Positions 43,318 through 52,167 of a stretch of 61,166 nucleotides of DNA are shown here, piece after piece. Origin of the DNA: Planifilum sp021793745. Its GTDB lineage: Bacteria > Bacillota > Bacilli > Thermoactinomycetales > DSM-44946. The notes beneath the pieces are model-generated. The model searched no databases, was not told where the DNA came from, and saw nothing but the letters and a program-made list of their open reading frames with translations. The DNA is taken from positions 1 through 61,166 of the forward strand of contig CALKAM010000119.1 of NCBI GenBank assembly GCA_937983105.1. Direction: 5' to 3'. The position numbers and the translations under genes are program-made. The stretch's first letter is position 1, and each line of letters opens with the position of its first letter.

Positions 43318-44319
43318 ATGACCGTGCCGCTTCCAAAGCTGAAGTGGATGTATGAACAGATGGTCAAAATCCGGTACTACGAAGAGACCATGGTTGCCGT
43401 TTACGCCGAGGGGAAACAGCCGGTGTTCAACATCGGCGCCGGTACGGTGCCCGGTGAAATGCATCTGGCAGCCGGGCAGGAACCGGCGGCCGTGGGCATC
43501 TGCGCCCATCTTCAAAAGAAGGACACCGTCACCGCTCCCCACCGTCCCCATCACCACGCCATCGCCAAGGGCGTCGACCTGAAGCGCATGACCGCAGAGA
43601 TTTTCGGCAAAAAGACGGGACTTGGAAAAGGAAAAGGGGGGCACATGCACCTGTTTGATCCCCATGTCAAATTTTCCTGTGGAGGGATTATTGCCGCTGG
43701 AATCCCCCACGCCGCCGGCGCCGCCCTAGCAGCCAAAATGAAGGGCAAGGACTCGGTAGCGGTGGCCTTTGTCGGCGAGGGGGCAGCCAATGCCGGAGCC
43801 TTTCACGAAACCCTCAACCTGGCCGCCCTCTGGAAGCTGCCGCTCATCGTGGTCATCGAAGACAACGCCTACGGGATTTCCGTGCCGAAAAGCGAATCCA
43901 CCGCGGTGAAAACCAATGACCGGAGAGCAGCCGCTTATGGAATCCCGGGAGTTTACGTCAAGGACAACGACCCGGTCGAGATGTACCGCGTGTCGGAGGA
44001 AGCCGGCGACCGGGCGCGGCGGGGTGAAGGCCCCTCCATCATCGAGATTGAGACCTATCGCTACCTGGGTCACTTCCAGGGCGATCCCGAGATCTACCGC
44101 AATCCGGAAGAGGTCCCGCTGCTGCGGAAAAAGGATCCGATCCATCGGCTCATAACCCTTCTTGAAGAGCAATCCGTCTCCTCCGGGGAGCTGGAGCAAA
44201 TGGAAATCCGTGCCCGTCAGGAAGTGGATGAAGCTTACGAGTTTGCTCGAAACAGCTCATATCCGGATCCGGCTGAAGCCCTGGAAGACGTGTTTCACCG
44301 GGCGGAAGTGAATGTCTGA
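43318..44319 (+). CDS. acoA: 2-oxoacid/acetoin dehydrogenase E1 alpha subunit
   Basis: A 333-residue thiamin diphosphate enzyme subunit. GEGAANAGAFHETLNLAALWKLPLIVV (split here: GEGAANAG and a later EDNAYG) is the ThDP/Mg2+ motif; TAPHRPHHHAIAKG and GKGKGGHMHLF are typical for AcoA. With E1beta it decarboxylates acetoin (or a 2-oxoacid) and transfers the acyl group to E2. AAAAGGAGG precedes the ATG at 43318. First gene of a three-gene operon. Acetoin versus pyruvate or branched-chain substrate is not settled by sequence alone. Confidence 0.88.
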   Translation: MTVPLPKLKWMYEQMVKIRYYEETMVAVYAEGKQPVFNIGAGTVPGEMHLAAGQEPAAVGICAHLQKKDTVTAPHRPHHHAIAKGVDLKRMTAEIFGKKTGLGKGKGGHMHLFDPHVKFSCGGIIAAGIPHAAGAALAAKMKGKDSVAVAFVGEGAANAGAFHETLNLAALWKLPLIVVIEDNAYGISVPKSESTAVKTNDRRAAAYGIPGVYVKDNDPVEMYRVSEEAGDRARRGEGPSIIEIETYRYLGHFQGDPEIYRNPEEVPLLRKKDPIHRLITLLEEQSVSSGELEQMEIRARQEVDEAYEFARNSSYPDPAEALEDVFHRAEVNV

Positions 44320-44347
44320 TTCCCACCGAAGAAAGGAGCGTTGCGTC

Positions 44348-45367
44348 ATGGAAACCACGGCTGAGCGGATGCTGACGGGAAACAAAGCGATGGCGGAGGC
44401 GATCGCCCAGGAAATGGAGCGGGATCCGAACGTATTTGTGATGGGGGAAGATGTGGGCAAGTACGGCGGCATCTTCGGTTCTACCGAAGGGTTGCTGAAA
44501 AAGTTCGGCCCCAGCCGGGTGCTGGACACCCCCATCTCCGAAACGGCTTTCATCGGAGCCGCAATCGGCGCCGCCGCCGAAGGCATGCGTCCCATCGCGG
44601 AGTTGATGTTTGTCGATTTTTTCGGGGTTTGTATGGACCAGATTTATAACCATATGGCCAAAATCCATTACATGTCCGGGGGCAGCGTCAAAATCCCGAT
44701 GGTGCTGATGACAGCCGTCGGCGGGGGATATAACGATGCGGCCCAGCATTCGCAAACGCTGTATGCCACCTTTGCTCACCTTCCGGGGATGAAAGTGGTC
44801 GCTCCCTCCACTCCCTATGACCTCAAGGGGATGATGATTTCCGCCATCCGCGACGACAATCCTGTCGTCTTTATGTTTCACAAATCGCTACAGGGATTGG
44901 GCTGGATGGACCCAATCGACGCCGCCATCGGTCCCGTCCCCGAAGCGCCCTATACGGTTCCCCTCGGTAAAGCCAAGGTGGTTCGACCGGGCAAGGATGT
45001 GACCATCGTTGCGCTCCAGATGATGACCCACTATGCCCTGGAGGCGGCGGATCGGTTGGCGGAACAGGGAATCGAAGCAGAAGTGATCGACCTTCGATCC
45101 CTGGTTCCCCTGGACAGGGAGACGATCCTTCAGTCGGTCCGTAAAACGCATCGATTGGTTGTTGTCGATGAAGATTACCGCTCTTACGGTGTAACCGCCG
45201 AAGTAGCGGCCCTGGCCGCTGAAGAAGCCATGTACGACCTGGAGGCACCGATTCGCCGTCTGGCTATTCCCGACGTGCCGATCCCTTACAGCCGGCCCCT
45301 CGAACAAAGGATCATTCCCGGTCCCCAATCGATTTTCGATACCGTGGTGAAATTGATGGAAGAGTAA
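44348..45367 (+). CDS. acoB: 2-oxoacid/acetoin dehydrogenase E1 beta subunit
   Basis: A 339-residue transketolase-like subunit. VMGEDVGKYGGIFGSTEGLLKKFGP near the start, split by VLDTPISETAFIGAAIG, and the C-terminal EVIDLRSLVPLDRETI are characteristic. It forms the heterotetramer with E1alpha. It starts 28 bp downstream of E1alpha with GAAAGGAG. Confidence 0.9.
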   Translation: METTAERMLTGNKAMAEAIAQEMERDPNVFVMGEDVGKYGGIFGSTEGLLKKFGPSRVLDTPISETAFIGAAIGAAAEGMRPIAELMFVDFFGVCMDQIYNHMAKIHYMSGGSVKIPMVLMTAVGGGYNDAAQHSQTLYATFAHLPGMKVVAPSTPYDLKGMMISAIRDDNPVVFMFHKSLQGLGWMDPIDAAIGPVPEAPYTVPLGKAKVVRPGKDVTIVALQMMTHYALEAADRLAEQGIEAEVIDLRSLVPLDRETILQSVRKTHRLVVVDEDYRSYGVTAEVAALAAEEAMYDLEAPIRRLAIPDVPIPYSRPLEQRIIPGPQSIFDTVVKLMEE

Positions 45368-45386
45368 TTGCAGGGGAGGAATCCCA

Positions 45387-46526
45387 TTGGCAAAGCAAGT
45401 GGAAGTCCGGCTGCCCCAAACCTCCGAGGAAGTGCAAGAAAGTCTCATCGTATTCTGGCATCGATCGGAAGGTGACTGGATCAACCAGGGGGAAGTTCTG
45501 GTCGAAGTGCAGACGGAGAAGGCCGTATTTGAAATCGAAGCCCCGGTGACCGGTAGACTGGCCCGCATTTTGATCCCACGCGGGGATGTGGCTGCGGTGG
45601 GGGATGTCCTGGCCGTCATGGAAACGGCGGAAAAGCTCCCCGCCGATTCGAGACGGGAAACGGCGGCCACACGGACAGCGCTGGAAAAGGATGATGAACA
45701 GACTCGCGCGGAGCAGCGCTCGGTTCGCGCTTCTCCCCGGGTGCGCCGCCTGGCAAAGGAGCTCGAAGTGGACATCACCGCCCTTATCGGGACCGGACCC
45801 GGGGGACGCATCACGGAGCAGGACGTCCGAAAGGCCGCCACCTCTTCTCGCTCCACCCCCGGGGAAACGGCGATCACCCCCCTAAGCCCCGTCCGCAAAA
45901 CCATCGCCAAGCGGATGATGGAAAGCCTGAAACAATCCGCTCAGGTGACGATTACCGCCTGGGCCGACGTGACCCGCCTGTCGGACCGACGGGGGGAAAT
46001 CGCTCCGGCGATCGGCTTTACCACCTGGATCCTGCGGGCGACGGTGCTGGCCCTCGGGGAACATCCTTATATGAATGCGACATGGAAGGAAAAGGGGATT
46101 CGCACCTTTTCATCCGTAAATCTGGGCATCGCCGTCGACACCGAAGAAGGTTTGCTGGTCCCCGTGATCCCCGGGGCCGAGCGCCTCAATCTCCGCCAAT
46201 TAGACGAAACGGTGCGCCATCTCACGGAAAAGGCCCGAAATCAAAAACTGGCGGAGGAAGATCAAAAGGGAAGCACCTTCACCGTGTCCAACCTGGGCCC
46301 CTACGGAATCCAGTTTTTTACGCCGATCCTCAATCCTCCCGAAGCCGCCCTTCTCGGAGTGGGGGAAATCGATTCCCGGCTCATCCTGGAAGGGGCTCAG
46401 CCCGTTCAGCAGAAGCGCCTGCCCCTCAGCCTGACCTTCGACCATCGGATCGTCGATGGTGCTCCGGCGGCTCGGTTTCTGCAAACCCTTGTCCATCTCC
46501 TCGCCAAGCCGGAACGCTTATTGTAG
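45387..46526 (+). CDS. acoC: Dihydrolipoamide acyltransferase E2 subunit
   Basis: A 379-residue E2 with a TTG start behind GGGGAGGA. Lipoyl domain residues 4-78 with lipoyl-Lys45 (TEKAV), a linker, the E1/E3-binding domain (SPRVRRLAKELEVDI) at about 115-150 and the catalytic acyltransferase domain from 165 with the active His/Asp in FDHRIVDG. It transfers the acyl group to CoA. No E3 (lipoamide dehydrogenase) gene or acoR follows within the window, so E3 must come from another locus. Confidence 0.9.
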   Translation: MAKQVEVRLPQTSEEVQESLIVFWHRSEGDWINQGEVLVEVQTEKAVFEIEAPVTGRLARILIPRGDVAAVGDVLAVMETAEKLPADSRRETAATRTALEKDDEQTRAEQRSVRASPRVRRLAKELEVDITALIGTGPGGRITEQDVRKAATSSRSTPGETAITPLSPVRKTIAKRMMESLKQSAQVTITAWADVTRLSDRRGEIAPAIGFTTWILRATVLALGEHPYMNATWKEKGIRTFSSVNLGIAVDTEEGLLVPVIPGAERLNLRQLDETVRHLTEKARNQKLAEEDQKGSTFTVSNLGPYGIQFFTPILNPPEAALLGVGEIDSRLILEGAQPVQQKRLPLSLTFDHRIVDGAPAARFLQTLVHLLAKPERLL

Positions 46527-46563
46527 AGAGGCTCCTTCGCGGGGCCTTTTCCTTTGGATGCCC

Positions 46564-46998
46564 CTACCCCTTCAAATCCTCATGGATCTTGTCCAGCTTC
46601 CGTCTCAAACCCTCCCGGTCCTTCCAGGGATCCCTCCGAACGCGCTGTTCCAACTGGGATAGATCGCCAAACACTTTGCTGTCCGTCGTAACATGGATCT
46701 CCCGGTTCGGAAATTGTTCCCTCAACCTCCCGTGAACGTCCTTTCGGACACTCCGCAAAAAGAGACGATTGAAGTTGGTCACCTTCAATCCCACGTAGAG
46801 TTCATCCTTGAGTGCCACCGCCGCCACCTCGTCCACTCGGCGGTTTTTATTCGCAATGTCCTTGGCCTCCTCCAGGGCCAGCGGATCGACCGCCGGCAAC
46901 TCCACCGTTTTTTGCACGCTTTCCTGGGGTTTTTCCGCCACCTGACAGCCCCCGAGAAGGAGGGCCAGGATGATACCGATCCACACAAACCCCTTCAA
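46564..46998 (-). CDS. YhcN/YlaJ-family sporulation lipoprotein
   Basis: A 144-residue lipoprotein: signal peptide 1-18 with lipobox LLGGC, then a domain starting at DIANKNRRVDEVAAVALKDELYVGL with paired strands and helices typical of YhcN/YlaJ (PF09580). Such proteins are in the spore inner membrane or coat and often accompany spoVA or germination loci. It is divergent from spoVAC. A CATAATA (47035-47029 on the minus strand) fits a sigma-G -10, but the -35 is unclear. Confidence 0.85.
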   Translation of the reverse strand: MKGFVWIGIILALLLGGCQVAEKPQESVQKTVELPAVDPLALEEAKDIANKNRRVDEVAAVALKDELYVGLKVTNFNRLFLRSVRKDVHGRLREQFPNREIHVTTDSKVFGDLSQLEQRVRRDPWKDREGLRRKLDKIHEDLKG

Positions 46999-47127
46999 CC
47001 GTCATCCCTCCTCTCTGGCTCTGCAAGATATTATGGACGGTTCTTCCGCATAAAAACCGGAGCGATGCCGGAGGATAAGAATGCGACCGTTTCTCAGATC
47101 CGAGCAAGACGATGAGGTGAACACCCC

Positions 47128-47595
47128 ATGGCTAACGCGAAAACCAAAGATCAACAGCAATATCAGAACCTGGCCAACAAGAGGGATCCGGGACGTCCGG
47201 CGCTGAAAAACTGCATCCTGGCATTTTTGGCAGGAGGAACCATCTGTCTGCTGGGACAGTTGATCTCCACCTTCTATATGCATTTCTTCGACTTCACCGA
47301 AAAAAATGCCGGGGATCCCACCGTCGCCACCCTGATCTTCCTTTCCAGCCTGCTGACGGGCCTTGGACTATACGATCACATCGCCCAATGGGCCGGAGCC
47401 GGAACGATTATTCCGGTCACCGGATTTGCCAATGCGATCACCTCATCAGCCATCGAACACCGGTCCGAAGGCTTTGTCCTCGGTGTGGGTGGCAATATGT
47501 TCAAGCTAGCGGGATCGGTGATCGTCTTCGGGGTATTCGCCGCCTTCGTGATCGCGACGATCAAGGTGATCATCATGGGATTGGGAGGGAGTTGA
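47128..47595 (+). CDS. spoVAC: Stage V sporulation protein AC
   Basis: A 155-residue membrane protein with four hydrophobic helices. FLAGGTICLLGQLI, the LTGLGLYDHIAQWAGAGTI segment and ITSSAIEHRSEGFVLGVGGN are SpoVAC hallmarks. It is part of the channel that moves Ca2+-dipicolinate into the forespore and out during germination. First gene of a three-gene operon; the next gene starts immediately. Confidence 0.95.
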   Translation: MANAKTKDQQQYQNLANKRDPGRPALKNCILAFLAGGTICLLGQLISTFYMHFFDFTEKNAGDPTVATLIFLSSLLTGLGLYDHIAQWAGAGTIIPVTGFANAITSSAIEHRSEGFVLGVGGNMFKLAGSVIVFGVFAAFVIATIKVIIMGLGGS

Positions 47596-48612
47596 GTGCT
47601 CAAGGGACGCACGTGGATCTTCGATCATGAAGCGATCATCGCCGCCTCCTCCGCCGTTGGAGGCCCCTTTGAAGCGCAAGGTCCTTTGGCAGGGGATTTC
47701 GATCTCCTTTTCGACGATTTGTGGTTGGGACAGGACAGCTTTGAAAAGGCGGAAAAAAAACTGTTGGAACAGGCCTGTCAAACCGCCATTCGAAAATCGG
47801 GAATTCGGCAGGAAGAAATCCAATTTTTCCTGGCCGGAGATCTCTTAAACCAGATAATCACCAGCAGCTTTGCCGCCCGGACCCTGTCGATTCCTTACCT
47901 CGGACTCTTCGGGGCCTGTTCCACCTCGATGGAAGGCCTCGCCCTGGCTGCTCTGATGGTATCCGCCGGCTTCGCCGACCGGGTGCTGACGGGGACGGCC
48001 AGCCATAACGGGGCCGCCGAAAAACAATTCCGGTATCCGACGGAATACGGAGCGCAAAAACCCCCCACCGCCCAGTGGACGGTTACCGGGGCCGGCGCCG
48101 CCGTCGTGGTTTCCAGCGGAAAGGGACCGCGGATTACTTCGGCGACCATCGGCCGGGTGATCGATAAGGGCATTTCGGACCCCTTCAATATGGGGGCGGC
48201 CATGGCGCCGGCGGCGGTGGATACCATCAAGACCCATTTCCAGGATCTCCAACTCTCACCGACAGACTACGACCTGGTCCTGACCGGAGACCTGGGGAAA
48301 GTGGGCCACTCCATCGCAACGGAGCTTTTGACCAAACAAGGATTGATCTTTCCCCCGGGTGTCTTCGGGGATTGCGGGCTGATGATTTACCGGGATGACC
48401 AGCCGGTCTTCGCCGGTGCGAGCGGCTGTGCCAGCTCCGCATGCGTCACCTACGGGCACGTGTTGAACCGGATGCTCCAGGGAGAGCTGAAGCGGGTATT
48501 GATTGTGGCCACCGGGGCTCTTTTGTCTCCCTTGAGCTACCAGCAGAAGGAAACCATACCGTGCATCGCCCATGCAGTGGCGATCCACGCCGGGGAGGAG
48601 TCGTCCCGATGA
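47596..48612 (+). CDS. spoVAD: Stage V sporulation protein AD
   Basis: A 338-residue thiolase-fold protein that binds dipicolinic acid at the spore inner membrane. GLFGACSTSMEGLALAALM, the SHNGAAEKQFRYPTEYG segment and CASSACVTYGHVLNRML fit SpoVAD. It starts with GTG right after the spoVAC stop and overlaps spoVAE by 4 bp (ATGA). Confidence 0.95.
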   Translation: MLKGRTWIFDHEAIIAASSAVGGPFEAQGPLAGDFDLLFDDLWLGQDSFEKAEKKLLEQACQTAIRKSGIRQEEIQFFLAGDLLNQIITSSFAARTLSIPYLGLFGACSTSMEGLALAALMVSAGFADRVLTGTASHNGAAEKQFRYPTEYGAQKPPTAQWTVTGAGAAVVVSSGKGPRITSATIGRVIDKGISDPFNMGAAMAPAAVDTIKTHFQDLQLSPTDYDLVLTGDLGKVGHSIATELLTKQGLIFPPGVFGDCGLMIYRDDQPVFAGASGCASSACVTYGHVLNRMLQGELKRVLIVATGALLSPLSYQQKETIPCIAHAVAIHAGEESSR

Positions 48613-48959
48613 TTTTTTTCTGGTCGTTTGTTGTCGGCGGATTGATCTGCGTGATCGGTCAACTATTGATGGATGTGTTCAAACTGACGCCCGCCCATAC
48701 CACCAGCACCCTGGTGGTGGCGGGAGCCATTCTGGATGGTTTGAACCTGTATGAACCCTTGATCGATTTCGCCGGCGCAGGAGCGACGGTTCCCATCACC
48801 AGTTTCGGAAACGCCCTTGTACACGGAGCGATGGCGGAGGCCGAGAAACATGGGCTGGTCGGCGTGATCACCGGGATCTTTGAGGTGACCAGCGCCGGAA
48901 TCTCTGCAGCCATCATCTTCGGATTTATCGCCGCACTCCTCTTTCGGCCGAAGGGTTAA
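48609..48959 (+). CDS. spoVAE: Stage V sporulation protein AE (AEb type)
   Basis: A 116-residue membrane protein with three to four helices. VGGLICVIGQLLMDVFKLTPAH and LNLYEPLIDFAGAGATVPI match SpoVAEb. It completes the spoVAC-AD-AEb core found in minimal spoVA operons; spoVAA, AB, AEa and AF are absent here. The stop codon lies in the loop of a 13-bp inverted repeat. Confidence 0.95.
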   Translation: MIFFWSFVVGGLICVIGQLLMDVFKLTPAHTTSTLVVAGAILDGLNLYEPLIDFAGAGATVPITSFGNALVHGAMAEAEKHGLVGVITGIFEVTSAGISAAIIFGFIAALLFRPKG

Positions 48960-48977
48960 ACCTTCGGCCGAAAAGGT
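48946..48977 (+). terminator. Inverted repeat at the spoVAE end
   Basis: TTTCGGCCGAAGG/CCTTCGGCCGAAA perfect 13-bp arms; the 6-nt loop contains the spoVAE stop codon. No T-run follows, so terminator function is uncertain. Confidence 0.55.
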
Positions 48978-49855
48978 TGAACGCCACAGGATTTGCCGCG
49001 CCCATCGCACGCGGCGCGCACCCTGGGCAAAGTGCCTCGCACACCCCCATGCCCCCCTGCAAGGCGGAAAATGACCACCGCCAATTGCCGGATCGAGCCC
49101 CCGATCACCGATTTTACGCAAGCTCAGTCCAAGCGGATCGAGTGCATCGCCCTCGCAAACCTGCACTTCTCATGACCACTTTCCAGGAAGTCCAGCGCCG
49201 CTGTGACATCTCCCTGGCGCCGCCATAACCGTGTGAAATGAGAAGCCACCCGAGAGCCCACCGGAACCATTGGCGATGGTATCCGGCTCCGCTGCATGTG
49301 CCGGACCGGAGGGCTGGTGTTCGACGTCCATGCGATCTCCACCGGATTCGTCCAATGGTTGGAAAAGAGGGATCGAGCATCCATCGGGCGAATAGGAACC
49401 GCCCTCCGTTGGAATTTAAAGGAATAGAAGGAGTAAAAGCCGACATGGATCGACGGCAGGAAGCGGAAGTCACAAATTTTTTTAATATCGCATGTAAGCG
49501 GAATCATTATTCATTTGAATGCATTTTCTATCGATCCTCCCGATCCCCCGAACGAAAGATCGGCTGGAGAGCATGAATCATCAACGATATAATAACGTTA
49601 TAATCATTCAACACCCATGGTGTTCGACATCGCCCCGAAACGAGCCTTCCCGCATGCCCCTTTCGTCCGAGAATTCAAGAAAAAAGTTTAGCAATTTGTG
49701 GGAAATCCCTTTTCACTCAAGCCTGTTATGTTAGAATAAATAAATTAATGCCAAAATCGGACCTGGGTGATGGGTAAAAAGAAAGGGCTATTGTTTGTAC
49801 TTAAGTGGTAACACCAACCCCTTTTCGAACAACTGAGAAGAATGGAGGTCGATCT
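48978..49855. other. Long intergenic region before glutamate dehydrogenase
   Basis: About 880 bp. The first half is GC-rich with short open frames but no good ribosome sites or recognisable proteins; the second half (49480-49760) is AT-rich, with a near-palindrome TAATAACGTTATAAT around 49585 and a TAGAAT (about 49732) that could be the -10 for gdh with a weak -35. It may hold decayed sequence. Confidence 0.45.
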
Positions 49856-51136
49856 ATGCACAATCCCTTTGAAACGGCTCAACATCAAGTCGCTCATGCC
49901 GCCAACCTGCTCGGTCTGGATCGGAACGTCACGGAATTCCTCCTGCATCCGACCCGCGTGCTCTGCGTCTCCTTTCCCGTAACCATGGACGACGGCAGCA
50001 CCCGGATCTTCCACGGGTACCGATCCCAACACAACGATGCGATCGGCCCAACCAAGGGAGGGATCCGTTTTCACCCCGATGTCACCATGGACGAAGTAAA
50101 GGCCCTTTCCATCTGGATGACCTTCAAATGCGGCGTCGTCGGTCTTCCGTACGGCGGGGCCAAGGGGGGCGTCGTCTGCGACCCGAAGCAATTGTCCAAA
50201 GGGGAGCTGGAACGGGTCAGCCGCGGATTCATCCAGGCGATCGCCTCCATCATCGGGCCGGAGAAGGATATCCCCGCTCCGGACGTGTACACCAACGCCG
50301 AAGTGATGGGTTGGATGATGGACGAGTTTAGCCGCATGCGCCAATCCTTTACACCCGGTGTGATCACCGGCAAGGATCCGATTATCGGCGGCTCCCTGGG
50401 CCGGGACAAAGCCACCGCCCTGGGGTGCGTCCTCACCATCCGGGAAGCGGCGGAAAAGTTGGGAATTCCCTTGGAGGGTGCTACCGTCGCCGTCCAGGGA
50501 TTTGGCAATGCAGGCCGCCATAGTGCCCTTCTCCTTCAGGAGTTGGGTTGCCGGATCGTAGCCATCAGCGATTCGCAGGGGGGCATTTACAACCCCGACG
50601 GCATCGATCCGAAGGAAGCGGTCAACATCAAGGAGAAAACCGGTTCCGTCAAACATTTCACCGACTACATCAACGACAATACCCGACAAATCTCCACCCA
50701 CGAACTGCTGGAGCTGGAAGTGGACATCCTGGTTCCCGCCGCAATGGAGGATCAGATCCATGAGGAAAACGCGGACCGGATCCGCGCCAAAATCATCGCG
50801 GAGGCGGCCAATGGCCCGACCACACCGGAAGCGGACCGGATCCTCTGCAACAAGGGCATTCACGTGATCCCGGATATCCTGGCCAGCGCCGGCGGTGTGA
50901 CCGTCTCCTATTTTGAATGGGTGCAAAACCTGATGAACTATTATTGGCCGGAGGAGGAAATCAAGCGAAAGCTGGAAGAAAAAATGGTGGATGCCTACCA
51001 CAACGTTTATCGGATGCATCAGCAAAAAAAGGTAGACATGCGGACGGCCGCCTACATGGTATCGATCGCCCGAGTGGTCAAAGCGATGGCTGCCCGGGGC
51101 TGGATCAAGGAGCACCAGGCCGTCCTGCAGCGGTAA
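49856..51136 (+). CDS. Glutamate dehydrogenase (NAD-type)
   Basis: A 426-residue hexameric GDH. GPTKGGIRFHP, FKCGVVGLPYGGAKGG (catalytic Lys region), PAPDVYTNAEVMGWMMDE and the Rossmann motif VAVQGFGNAGRHSA are diagnostic. It converts glutamate to 2-oxoglutarate and ammonium, like B. subtilis RocG/GudB. The start at 49856 has ATGGAGG upstream. It is followed by a terminator. Together with the glutaminase in this window it would form a route from glutamine to 2-oxoglutarate. Confidence 0.95.
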   Translation: MHNPFETAQHQVAHAANLLGLDRNVTEFLLHPTRVLCVSFPVTMDDGSTRIFHGYRSQHNDAIGPTKGGIRFHPDVTMDEVKALSIWMTFKCGVVGLPYGGAKGGVVCDPKQLSKGELERVSRGFIQAIASIIGPEKDIPAPDVYTNAEVMGWMMDEFSRMRQSFTPGVITGKDPIIGGSLGRDKATALGCVLTIREAAEKLGIPLEGATVAVQGFGNAGRHSALLLQELGCRIVAISDSQGGIYNPDGIDPKEAVNIKEKTGSVKHFTDYINDNTRQISTHELLELEVDILVPAAMEDQIHEENADRIRAKIIAEAANGPTTPEADRILCNKGIHVIPDILASAGGVTVSYFEWVQNLMNYYWPEEEIKRKLEEKMVDAYHNVYRMHQQKKVDMRTAAYMVSIARVVKAMAARGWIKEHQAVLQR

Positions 51137-51151
51137 TTGCGATCTGCAATC

Positions 51152-51193
51152 GAGCGCCTGCCCGGGAATCCCGGAAGCAAGCGCTATTTTTTC
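51152..51193 (+). terminator. Terminator after glutamate dehydrogenase gene
   Basis: AGCGC-TGC-CCGGGA/TCCCGG-GCA-GCGCT interrupted stem followed by ATTTTTTCC. Confidence 0.85.
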
Positions 51194-51371
51194 CTCCCTC
51201 GGACCCCGAAACAACGCGGCTCTCCCCGAGGCCGCTGAAAAGGTCTTCCCCGCGGGCTTTCCCCTTTTTCCCCGCATAACGCTTCCTCCCGTTTCCTTGT
51301 CGAAACCGCGATGATTGCCCAAAGGATTGCGCATACTGAAGGAGCAAAGTCTTCCCAAGGGGGAATCGGGC

Positions 51372-52013
51372 GTGCTCACCATCCCCGTCGATGACCGGAC
51401 CCAGCTCCGCCTGTTGGAATTGAGCCATGCGCCGGCCCTGTTTCGTCTGGTGGCATCCAACCGCGATCATCTGCGCCCATGGCTTCCATGGGTGGATCGG
51501 ATGCGTGTGGAATATGACGCGAAAAGCTACATTATCCGATCCCTGGGACGCTTCTCTGCCGGGACAGAGGCCCATTTCGGCATATGGTTTGAACAAGCGC
51601 TGGCCGGAACCATCACCGCCGAGCGAATCGATGCCTGGAACCGGGTGGCAGAAATCGGATACTGGTTGGGAAAAGGATTTGTGGGCCGGGGAATCATGCG
51701 CCGTTCCGCCGCCGCCCTGATCGATTATCTGATCGAACAGCGGTCGATCAACCGGATCGAAATCCGCTGCACCCCCTTCAATCGGGCAAGCCAGGCGATT
51801 CCGCTCCGCCTCGGCTTCCGGCTGGAGGGAACCCTTCGCCAGGCGGCGTATCTGCAGGGGAAATTTCACGACCACCTGCTCTTCGCCACGACCGCGGACC
51901 GGTGGCGGAGAACAGGGGCGGCACGGGAAGCGGCCACGTCGACGCAAAGCATCCCCGCACCGCCGGCTCAGCGCATCGCGGGCTCCACCGAGGCGCATCC
52001 TCGGTTGTCTTAA
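51372..52013 (+). CDS. RimJ/RimL-type GNAT acetyltransferase
   Basis: A 213-residue GNAT protein. HLRPWLPWVD near residue 35, IGYWLGKGFVGRGIMRRS (acetyl-CoA loop) and SQAIPLRLGFRLEGTLRQAAY identify the RimJ/RimL (ribosomal protein Ser-acetyltransferase, YdaF) group. GTG at 51372 is chosen with AAGGGGG 8 bp upstream; the open frame begins at 51315. A Pro/Ala-rich tail of about 30 residues extends past the domain. Confidence 0.87.
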   Translation: MLTIPVDDRTQLRLLELSHAPALFRLVASNRDHLRPWLPWVDRMRVEYDAKSYIIRSLGRFSAGTEAHFGIWFEQALAGTITAERIDAWNRVAEIGYWLGKGFVGRGIMRRSAAALIDYLIEQRSINRIEIRCTPFNRASQAIPLRLGFRLEGTLRQAAYLQGKFHDHLLFATTADRWRRTGAAREAATSTQSIPAPPAQRIAGSTEAHPRLS

Positions 52014-52126
52014 GGGGCGCCGCTTCTTTTTTGTTGGATATCAATCAAGGGCCCCGGTATCCGGAAACGGAAAACAACCTCCGAAAAAAATTCTCCCCGC
52101 TCCCGGAGCAGCCCCTCCCCGCCACG

Positions 52127-52155
52127 CGAAAAGGCCACCGTGGTCGGTGGCCTTA
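52127..52155 (-). terminator. Terminator of the sugar operon
   Basis: On the minus strand AAGGCCACC/GGTGGCCTT stem followed by TTCG, just after the last permease gene. Confidence 0.75.
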
Positions 52156-52167
52156 AACGGCATACGG

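Noticed and set aside
49114..49507. Possible transposase or gene remnant
   Set aside because: No transposase motif, terminal repeats or target duplication could be seen.
49745..51460. 571-codon minus-strand frame
   Set aside because: Antisense to the glutamate dehydrogenase gene, which shows all family motifs.
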